Assembly: GCA_963643175.1 (NCBI GenBank)
Contig: CAVIJF010000040.1
Span: 1-12,138, forward strand
From: CAMEON01 sp963643175
Lineage (GTDB): Bacteria > Bacillota > Clostridia > Oscillospirales > CAG-272
Reading direction: 5' to 3'
Length of the DNA stretch: 12,138 nt
Part shown: piece after piece, positions 6,702 through 12,138 of the stretch
How positions within the stretch are numbered: position 1 is the first letter of the stretch
Layout of the letters: every line of letters begins with the position of its first letter
The notes under the pieces: model-generated
Told to the model about the DNA's origin: nothing
What the model saw: only the letters and a program-made list of their open reading frames with translations
Database searches by the model: none
Translations under genes and position numbers: made by a program

Positions 6702-8303
6702 TCAGTGGTTTCCTAAAAGCTGTTTCAGATCTTCCTCCGGCGTGGTGATGGGCGCAATGCCGAAGTTTTCCACGAGGTAATTCAGCACATTGGGCGAGAT
6801 AAACGCCGGCAGTGTGGGACCCAGACGGATGTTCCGGATACCGAGGTACAGCAGCGTAAGCAGGATGCACACTGCCTTCTGCTCGTACCACGAGAGCACC
6901 ATGGACAGCGGCAGGTCGTTCACGCCGCACCCGAACGCATCGGCAAGCGCAACGGCAATCTGAATGGCACTGTATGCATCGTTGCACTGCCCCACATCCA
7001 TCAGGCGAGGCAGACCGCCGATTGTGCCGAGGTCAAGGTCGTTGAAGCGGTATTTCCCGCAGGCAAGCGTCAGCACCACGGTGTCGGGGGGCGTCTGCCT
7101 GACAAATTCCGTATAGTAGTTGCGTCCGGGACGTGCGCCGTCACAGCCGGCAACCAGGAAGAAGTGCCGGATCGCGCCCGCCTTCACCGCCTCAATGACC
7201 GTATCCGCCACGCCAAGCACCGTGCCGCGCGCAAAGCCGGTCATGACCGTGCTGCCGCCGTTGATGCCGGTGAATGCCCGATCCTCCGGGTAGCCGCCCA
7301 GTTCCAGTGCTTTCTCAATAACAGTCGTGAAGTCCTTGTCCTCGCCGATGTGGGTCATTCCGGGGTAGGATACGACAGCCGTCGTGAACATGCGGTCGGC
7401 GTAGCCTGCCCGGGGCGGCATGAGGCAGTTGGTGGTGAACAGCACCGGCGCGGGAAGATCCGCAAACTCCTTCTGCTGGTTCTGCCATGCCGTGCCGAAA
7501 TTCCCCTTGAGGTGGGCATACTTTTTCAGTTCTGGATAGCCGTGCGCGGGCAGCATTTCGCCGTGCGTATAGATGTTGATACCCTTGCCCTCGGTCTGCT
7601 CCAGCAGCAGCTTCAGGTCGTGGAGGTCGTGACCGGAGATGACGATGAACGGTCCCTTCTCCACGGTCAGAGGAACCGTAACCGGCGCGGGTGTGCCGTA
7701 GCTTTCGGTGTTCGCCCGGTCAAGAAGCGCCATGCAGCGGAGATTTTTTTCGCCGACCTCCATGACGATGGGCAGCAGTTCCTCCATGCCCCAGTCCTCG
7801 CCGACGGCAAAGAGCGCCTTGGCAAAGAAGCGGTTCACGTCCCCGTCGGTATACCCCAGCACCATGGCATGGTGCGCATACGCCGCCATGCCACGCACGC
7901 CGAAAAGGATAAGCGATTTGAGACTGCGGATATCCTCCTGCGCGTTCCAAACCTTCTGCATATCGTAATCGTCGGTCCGTCCGCAGGAAGCGGCGCAGAC
8001 GGTGCAGTCGGGAACCAGCCTTGCCTTCTCCCCGTGCACCCGGCCAATCAGCTCCCGCAGCGTCCTTTCGTTGAAGCTGACATTGGTGACGGTGGTGAAC
8101 AGCCCCTCAATAATCAGCCGCCACGTGCCGTCGTTCACATCCGGTGCATTGTCCGTCGCCCTTGCAAGCCCGATCAGTGCACCCGTCAGCTCATCCTGGA
8201 GCTTTGCCACATCGGCGGTTTTGCCGCAGACGCCGGCTTTCCCGGTACAGCCGGTACAACCCGCCGTCTGCTCGCACTGAAAGCAGAACATTCTGTTTTC
8301 CAT
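6702..8303 (-). CDS. hcp: Hybrid cluster protein (hydroxylamine reductase / NO reductase type)
   Basis: This is a 533-residue cytoplasmic Fe-S/oxo enzyme. The family reduces hydroxylamine in vitro and is linked to NO detoxification and protein S-nitrosylation. N-terminal cluster ligands: C7-x2-C10-x8-C19-x6-C26, close to the class I (Desulfovibrio-like) pattern, which from memory ends with x5. Hybrid-cluster ligands, aligned from memory to the Desulfovibrio protein: H225 (SGHDLHD), E249 (HGEML), C293 (TTNCLMPP), C387 (AGCDGARPG), C415 (ACGKYRF), C440 (GQCNDAYS) and E474 (WYEQK), all present. Length is normal for the family. The start is supported by AGAGAGG upstream. No adjacent hcr reductase gene is seen; class I proteins usually lack a linked one. 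Control signals lie upstream at 8326-8497. The ABC genes upstream are on the same strand and no terminator is evident between them, so partial read-through into hcp is possible. Confidence 0.97.
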   Translation of the reverse strand: MENRMFCFQCEQTAGCTGCTGKAGVCGKTADVAKLQDELTGALIGLARATDNAPDVNDGTWRLIIEGLFTTVTNVSFNERTLRELIGRVHGEKARLVPDCTVCAASCGRTDDYDMQKVWNAQEDIRSLKSLILFGVRGMAAYAHHAMVLGYTDGDVNRFFAKALFAVGEDWGMEELLPIVMEVGEKNLRCMALLDRANTESYGTPAPVTVPLTVEKGPFIVISGHDLHDLKLLLEQTEGKGINIYTHGEMLPAHGYPELKKYAHLKGNFGTAWQNQQKEFADLPAPVLFTTNCLMPPRAGYADRMFTTAVVSYPGMTHIGEDKDFTTVIEKALELGGYPEDRAFTGINGGSTVMTGFARGTVLGVADTVIEAVKAGAIRHFFLVAGCDGARPGRNYYTEFVRQTPPDTVVLTLACGKYRFNDLDLGTIGGLPRLMDVGQCNDAYSAIQIAVALADAFGCGVNDLPLSMVLSWYEQKAVCILLTLLYLGIRNIRLGPTLPAFISPNVLNYLVENFGIAPITTPEEDLKQLLGNH

Positions 8304-8311
8304 ACTGATAT

Positions 8312-8318
8312 CCTCTCT
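8312..8318 (-). promoter_or_regulatory. Ribosome binding site of hcp
   Basis: AGAGAGG on the minus strand lies 8 nt before the ATG at 8303. It is moderately strong and sits directly downstream of the tandem repeats in the leader. Confidence 0.65.
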
Positions 8319-8325
8319 TTCTGCA

Positions 8326-8393
8326 GAATCCGTGATTCTATAGAATCTGTGATTCTATAGAATCTATGATTCTTTGGAATCCCTGATTTATCC
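8326..8393 (-). repeat. Four 17-bp tandem repeats in the hcp leader
   Basis: Units on the plus strand start at 8326, 8343, 8360 and 8377. The first two are GAATCCGTGATTCTATA and GAATCTGTGATTCTATA, the third differs at 3-4 positions, and the fourth is degenerate. Each intact unit contains GAATC-N3-GATTC, and neighbouring units join to form the 14-bp palindrome GATTCTATAGAATC. They lie between the predicted hcp start site and its ribosome site. They could be binding sites for a dimeric regulator or could fold as hairpins in the mRNA. Confidence 0.85.
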
Positions 8394-8452
8394 GGCAGCA
8401 CATCCCTTTCCTTTTGCATTCCGGTCAGCTGTGCCCCCGACTCTTTGCTTCT

Positions 8453-8481
8453 ATTATACTGTATTCCGGGCGGCAAGTCTG
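8453..8481 (-). promoter_or_regulatory. Predicted activator-dependent promoter of hcp
   Basis: On the minus strand a perfect TATAAT lies at 8453-8458. The hexamer 17 bp upstream (8476-8481) reads CAGACT, a poor -35, as expected for a promoter that needs an activator. The predicted start near 8446 gives a leader of about 143 nt. Confidence 0.6.
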
Positions 8482-8497
8482 TTGAATTTTCAACAGA
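8478..8497 (-). promoter_or_regulatory. 20-bp palindrome, likely CRP/FNR-family activator site for hcp
   Basis: TCTGTTGAA, a TT spacer and TTCAACAGA form a perfect 9-bp inverted repeat. It can be read as TGTTG-N6-CAACA, the same geometry as the CRP site TGTGA-N6-TCACA. Its centre is 41.5 bp upstream of the predicted hcp start, the standard class II activator position. In anaerobes hcp is often controlled by the CRP/FNR-family regulator HcpR (established knowledge); assignment to HcpR here is inference. Confidence 0.6.
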
Positions 8498-8519
8498 AGA
8501 GGAATATCACAAAAACATC

Positions 8520-10349
8520 TTACTCAAACTGACTGTTATACAGTGCGGCATACGCGCCGCCCCTGGCGAGCAGTTCGGCATGACTTCCCTGCTCGATGAT
8601 GTTGCCGTGATCCATGAACAGGATGCAGTCCGCATCGCGGATGGTGGACAGTCTGTGCGCAATGACAAAGCTGGTGCGCCCCTGCATGAGCGATGCCATT
8701 GCCTTGCCGATTTCCGCCTCGGTGCGTGTATCCACGCTGGAGGTTGCCTCGTCGAGAATCAGAATCGGCGGGTTGCAGAGGAACACCCGTGCAATGGTCA
8801 GGAGCTGTCTCTGCCCGACGGAAATATTCGCGGCGTCATTGTCCAGCACCGTGTCATACCCCTGCGGCATGGTCTTGATGAAGTAATGGATTTTCGCCAT
8901 TTTCGCCGCCGCCTCAATTTCGGCGCGTGTGGCGTCCTCCCTGCCGTAGGCGATGTTCTGGGCTATCGTACCGCCAAAGAGCCATGTGTCCTGCAGAACC
9001 ATGCCAAAATTGCCGCGCAGGGTTCTGCGCGTCAGGTCGGTTGTCGGGATGCCGTCCACCGTGATTCTGCCGCCGCCGACCTCGTAAAAGCGCATCAGCA
9101 GATTGATAAGCGTCGTTTTGCCCGCGCCGGACGCGCCGACAATGGCAATCTTCTGCCCCTGCCTTGCTGTAAAGCTGATGTTCTTCATGAGCAGTTTGTC
9201 GGGCGAGTAGCCGAAACTCACATTTTCAAAGGCGACAACGCCCTTCGCGCGTTCCAGCGGAACGGGATGCGCGGTGTCCGCCACCTCCTCCGCGCCGTCG
9301 AGGAATTCAAAGGTTCTTTCCGCCGAAGCGAACGCCGACTGCAGGGAGTTTATCATGTATGCCGCCTCGGTCAGCGGTTCGGAGCACATACCCATGTATT
9401 GAAAGTACGCCTGAATCACGCCGAACGTCATCTGTCCTTTTACCATGCGATCACAGGCGATAAGCAGAATGACCGCCTGCGAAAGTCTTGACAGGAACCG
9501 GATGCTGGGGTTTACGCTGTTGGTCAGGAAGTCGGTTTTTTCATTTGCAGCCGCGACATCCTCAACCGCCCTGTTCAGTACGGCGATGCTGTTTTCCTCG
9601 TTGTTGTACGCCTTGATGACATTCCTGCCGGTGTAGTATTCCTCCGTCAGTCCCGTCAGCACGGCGACCTTTTCCTGCCGCTCGGAGGAAAGGTCAAGAT
9701 TCTTGTCGGCGACAAGCTTTGTGATAACAAAGCTGACTGCCGCAAAGCCGATGAAAATGAAGGTAAGCAGCGGGCTGAAATAAAACATGAAGGCGAAGGA
9801 GCCGATAATGGTGCCGATGGACGTGATGAAGCGCAGAAGTCCCGTCTGCAACGTCTCGGAAATCTTGTCAAGGTCGCTTGTGACCCGTGAGAGGATTTCG
9901 CCCGGCTTGTTCTCGTCAAAGAACTTCAGCGGCAGTCTATGCAGCTTGCCGCTTATCTGCTCGCGGAGCGTCAGAATCAGCTTTTCGGCAACGCTCGCCA
10001 TCAGGAAGGACTGGAAGAAATAGAAGGCTGTCATGGCGGCATACATCGCCGAAATCACGACCAGCTGTCTGCCGAGCGGCTCCCACGGAATGGTGAACCT
10101 GCCCCCCTCCGCAACCGTTGCCCGGACTGCGGCGACAAGGGAGTCCATGACATCCGCGCTGTAATACGGCGTCAGAATATTCAGTGCCGTCGTGACGGCG
10201 ACGGAGAAAATGACGACAGTCAGGCGCATCTTTTGATTTTTCAGCTGTCCGAACAGACGCCTCGCTGTCCTCATCGCGTGCTTGGGCGCGTCCTTTTCGG
10301 GTTCGGCAGCCGTGTCCTTCTGCTTCCTGTTCTTATCTTTGGTGCTCAT
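8520..10349 (-). CDS. ABC exporter half, canonical ATPase subunit
   Basis: This 609-residue protein has a membrane domain fused to an ATPase domain and forms half of an exporter for drugs, lipids or peptides. A charged N-terminal tail (about 1-30) precedes six membrane segments. ATPase motifs: Walker A GASGAGKTT (K411), Q-loop LQDTWLFGG, signature ISVGQ (from S510, non-canonical in place of LSGGQ), Walker B with catalytic Glu534 in LDEATSSVD, and switch His565 in IAHRLST. The intact Glu and His together with an altered signature fit the TM288/LmrD/BmrD-like partner of heterodimeric exporters. Its start overlaps the stop of the upstream partner by 4 nt (ATGA). Substrate cannot be read from the sequence. 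Confidence 0.93.
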   Translation of the reverse strand: MSTKDKNRKQKDTAAEPEKDAPKHAMRTARRLFGQLKNQKMRLTVVIFSVAVTTALNILTPYYSADVMDSLVAAVRATVAEGGRFTIPWEPLGRQLVVISAMYAAMTAFYFFQSFLMASVAEKLILTLREQISGKLHRLPLKFFDENKPGEILSRVTSDLDKISETLQTGLLRFITSIGTIIGSFAFMFYFSPLLTFIFIGFAAVSFVITKLVADKNLDLSSERQEKVAVLTGLTEEYYTGRNVIKAYNNEENSIAVLNRAVEDVAAANEKTDFLTNSVNPSIRFLSRLSQAVILLIACDRMVKGQMTFGVIQAYFQYMGMCSEPLTEAAYMINSLQSAFASAERTFEFLDGAEEVADTAHPVPLERAKGVVAFENVSFGYSPDKLLMKNISFTARQGQKIAIVGASGAGKTTLINLLMRFYEVGGGRITVDGIPTTDLTRRTLRGNFGMVLQDTWLFGGTIAQNIAYGREDATRAEIEAAAKMAKIHYFIKTMPQGYDTVLDNDAANISVGQRQLLTIARVFLCNPPILILDEATSSVDTRTEAEIGKAMASLMQGRTSFVIAHRLSTIRDADCILFMDHGNIIEQGSHAELLARGGAYAALYNSQFE

Positions 10350-12079
10350 CTTTCATCCACCTCCTTTGTCTGGGATTCATAGATTTCGCGGTACACCCCG
10401 CAGGTTTTCAGCAGTTCCTCATGCCTGCCAACGCCGACCGGTCTGCCCTCGTGCAGCACGACAATCTGGTCGGCATGCTGAATGGTACTGACCCGCTGCG
10501 CAATGATTACAATGGCTTTATCGCTTTTCTCTTTCAGTAACGCTTTGCGCAGTGCCGCATCGGTCTTGAAATCCAGCGCGGAAAAGCTGTCGTCAAAGAT
10601 GTACAGCTGCGGGTCTTTCACGATGGCGCGGGCAATCGAAAGCCGCTGCTTCTGCCCACCGGAGAAGTTGGTGCCGCCCTGCGCGACATAGGCGTTCAGC
10701 CCGTCAGGCAGTGCACGGACAAAATCCCCCGCCTGCGCAATGTCCAGCGCGTGCATCAGCTCTTCGTCCGTGGCAGCTTTGTTCCCATAGCGGAGATTAT
10801 CGGCAATCGTGCCCGAGAACAGCCACGCACGCTGCTGCACGTAGGATACCGCATCGCGCAGCTGCCTCTGCGGCATATCGCGGATATCCGTGCCGCACAG
10901 CGTGATGCGCCCGTCGGTGACGTCGTTGAAACGGAGCATCATGGACGCAACGGTCGATTTTCCGCTTCCCGTCCCCCCTATAACAGCCGTAGTCTCGCCT
11001 TTTTTGCAGACGAAATTCAGCCCCTGCAGGGTGTACTCATCGGAATCGGCATAGCGGAAAGACACGTTCTCAAAGGCAAGGACGTTTTCGCTGTCCGGAA
11101 GTGCCGCGTCAACCCCCGTTTTGTCCTGTATCTGCGGATTGTACGACAGAACCTCGGCAATCCGGTTGGAACACTCCATCGCGCGCGGGAGCGAGAGAAT
11201 CACAAACTGCGCCATCAGCATGCTGAACAGCGCCATGATGGCATACTCAATGATGGCGACAATATCGCCGTCGCCGAATGCCCCCGAAGCGATTCGGCTG
11301 CCGCTGAGCCAGTAAACCAGAACTACGAAGAGGTTTATGGAAAAGTTCGTCAGTCCGTCCAGTCCCGCAAACATCTTGTTCGCCCGGACCGAGGTTGTCT
11401 TATACTCCCGGAACGCCGCATTGAGCCGCCCGGTTTCGTATTCCTGCTTGTTGAAGGCGCGGATAACGCGGACACCCGTGATGTTCTCAAGCAGAACCGT
11501 GCTCATTTTGTCAAGCAGGTTCTGCAGTTTGCGGAAAAGCGGCGAGGCGCTCCTCATGATGAAGTACGCCACAAAAACGATTACGGCAAGCACGGCGAGC
11601 AGAACCGTGCCGATAAGCCAGTCCTTCATGAACGACAGGGTGATTGCCGCGGCAAAGATAACCGGAACAGGCAGCATCATCTGAAAAATGCTGACCACCG
11701 CGAACTGAATGGTCGCGACGTCGGACACCGTGCGGGTAGTCATGGACGCCGTGCCGAAGGTCTGAAAATCATAGACGGACAGGTCCAGCGACTTTTTGTA
11801 CAGTGCCTCGCGGATGTCCGCACCGACCCGCGCCGCCAGCCGGGCGCAGACATACCCGCCGACTATGGCGCCGACTCCGGCTATTGCCGAGGCAATCAGC
11901 ATTTTGATGCCGGTATGCAGCAGGTCGCCGAAGCCTCCGGCGGCGGCAGAGCCTTTGTTTATCATTTCGGCGGCGTATGTGGGAATCAGCATCATCCCCA
12001 CCATATCCATCGCCATAAACAGGGTTGTGAAAGCGCACAGCTTCCAGTGCGGTTTCAGAACCCGCAAAATCAGTTTCAT
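10346..12079 (-). CDS. ABC exporter half, degenerate ATP-site subunit
   Basis: This 577-residue protein has a membrane domain (six predicted segments within about 1-310) fused to an ATPase domain. Motifs: Walker A GGTGSGKST (K374), Q-loop VQQRAWLFSG, canonical signature FSGGQ (from S473), and Walker B IFDDSFSALD, in which Asp497 replaces the catalytic Glu. Gln528 replaces the switch His in IAQRVST. Asp-for-Glu plus Gln-for-His is the known mark of the regulatory half of heterodimeric exporters such as TM287, LmrC and BmrC. This subunit therefore supplies the good signature to its partner's working site, while its own nucleotide site is catalytically weak. It is the first gene of the pair; the start is supported by AGAGGTG 7 nt upstream. 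In Clostridia such pairs often follow a MarR-type regulator, which would lie beyond the right edge. Confidence 0.93.
   Translation of the reverse strand: MKLILRVLKPHWKLCAFTTLFMAMDMVGMMLIPTYAAEMINKGSAAAGGFGDLLHTGIKMLIASAIAGVGAIVGGYVCARLAARVGADIREALYKKSLDLSVYDFQTFGTASMTTRTVSDVATIQFAVVSIFQMMLPVPVIFAAAITLSFMKDWLIGTVLLAVLAVIVFVAYFIMRSASPLFRKLQNLLDKMSTVLLENITGVRVIRAFNKQEYETGRLNAAFREYKTTSVRANKMFAGLDGLTNFSINLFVVLVYWLSGSRIASGAFGDGDIVAIIEYAIMALFSMLMAQFVILSLPRAMECSNRIAEVLSYNPQIQDKTGVDAALPDSENVLAFENVSFRYADSDEYTLQGLNFVCKKGETTAVIGGTGSGKSTVASMMLRFNDVTDGRITLCGTDIRDMPQRQLRDAVSYVQQRAWLFSGTIADNLRYGNKAATDEELMHALDIAQAGDFVRALPDGLNAYVAQGGTNFSGGQKQRLSIARAIVKDPQLYIFDDSFSALDFKTDAALRKALLKEKSDKAIVIIAQRVSTIQHADQIVVLHEGRPVGVGRHEELLKTCGVYREIYESQTKEVDER
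10358..10366 (-). promoter_or_regulatory. Internal ribosome binding site at the ABC gene junction
   Basis: AAGGAGGTG on the minus strand lies 8 nt before the ATG at 10349, inside the last codons of the upstream ABC gene. With the ATGA overlap it indicates coupled translation and near-equal synthesis of the two subunits. Confidence 0.8.
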
Positions 12080-12086
12080 AGAAGGG

Positions 12087-12093
12087 CACCTCT
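12087..12093 (-). promoter_or_regulatory. Ribosome binding site of the first ABC gene
   Basis: AGAGGTG on the minus strand lies 7 nt before the ATG at 12079. Confidence 0.65.
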
Positions 12094-12107
12094 AAAAATC
12101 CTGCCCA

Positions 12108-12131
12108 TATCTTGCAATTTTCCGCAAGATA
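12108..12131 (-). promoter_or_regulatory. Inverted repeat upstream of the ABC operon, possible operator
   Basis: TATCTTGC and GCAAGATA are perfect 8-bp reverse complements separated by 8 nt, about 29 bp upstream of the ABC start codon. No clear -35/-10 pair is complete before the window ends. It may be the site of a MarR- or TetR-type repressor encoded outside the window; this is inference. Confidence 0.4.
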
Positions 12132-12138
12132 AGGTATA

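Noticed and set aside
7164..8360. Plus-strand open frame of 398 codons antisense to hcp
   Set aside because: hcp is certain on the minus strand with all ligands conserved. The antisense frame has no family motif and no ribosome site.
8326..8393. CRISPR remnant or transposon end
   Set aside because: The 17-bp units are directly adjacent with no spacers, and there is no transposase or target duplication nearby.
8186..8476. Small minus-strand frame of 96 codons across the hcp start
   Set aside because: It overlaps hcp in another frame, includes the tandem repeats, and lacks a ribosome site or family features.
8478..8497. Standard FNR box or a terminator of the ABC operon
   Set aside because: The TTGA and TCAA halves are 4 bp apart, not 6 as in FNR sites. 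As a hairpin it has a 2-nt loop, few G:C pairs and no T-tract.

Overview
The window most likely comes from the chromosome of a fairly GC-rich anaerobic Clostridia member, probably Oscillospirales. The grounds are inference from four things: the type of Cys/His repeat lipoprotein, the hybrid cluster protein, the heterodimeric ABC exporter pair, and strong AGGAGG ribosome sites with TTGACA/TATAAT promoters. No phylogenetic search could be run.

Layout. (1) 1-3622, minus strand: the N-terminal ~1,207 codons of a very large lipoprotein gene that runs off the left edge. After a lipoprotein signal peptide and a Thr/Glu/Pro-rich linker it consists of about 28 tandem ~41-residue modules of the form TC-x11-HC-x2-C ... 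GH. (2) 3623-3981: a 359-bp divergent intergenic region with one near-perfect promoter in each direction and a perfect 10-bp inverted repeat just downstream of the copA start site. (3) 3982-6582, plus strand: a Cu(I)-type P1B ATPase (CopA) with metal-binding domains at both ends, closed by a strong bidirectional terminator. (4) 6702-8303, minus strand: hybrid cluster protein (hcp), with all hybrid-cluster ligands present. (5) 8304-8519: the hcp control region, with a TATAAT box, a 20-bp palindrome centred at predicted -41.5, and four 17-bp tandem repeats in the leader. (6) 8520-12079, minus strand: two overlapping genes for the halves of a heterodimeric ABC exporter with one degenerate and one canonical ATP site. 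An inverted repeat lies upstream of the first gene at the right edge.

How the genes may work together. CopA exports Cu(I), which damages exposed Fe-S clusters. Hcp is an Fe-S enzyme tied to nitrosative and redox stress. The divergent lipoprotein would display a very large number of Cys and His ligands outside the membrane. A shared metal/redox stress theme is plausible but is inference; the lipoprotein's function is unknown. The ABC pair looks like a separate drug or lipid export operon.

The most interesting items are the giant Cys/His repeat lipoprotein facing a copper pump, the copA operator, and the hcp promoter architecture. Long open frames on the plus strand across 1-3886 and across hcp are antisense artefacts and are not annotated.
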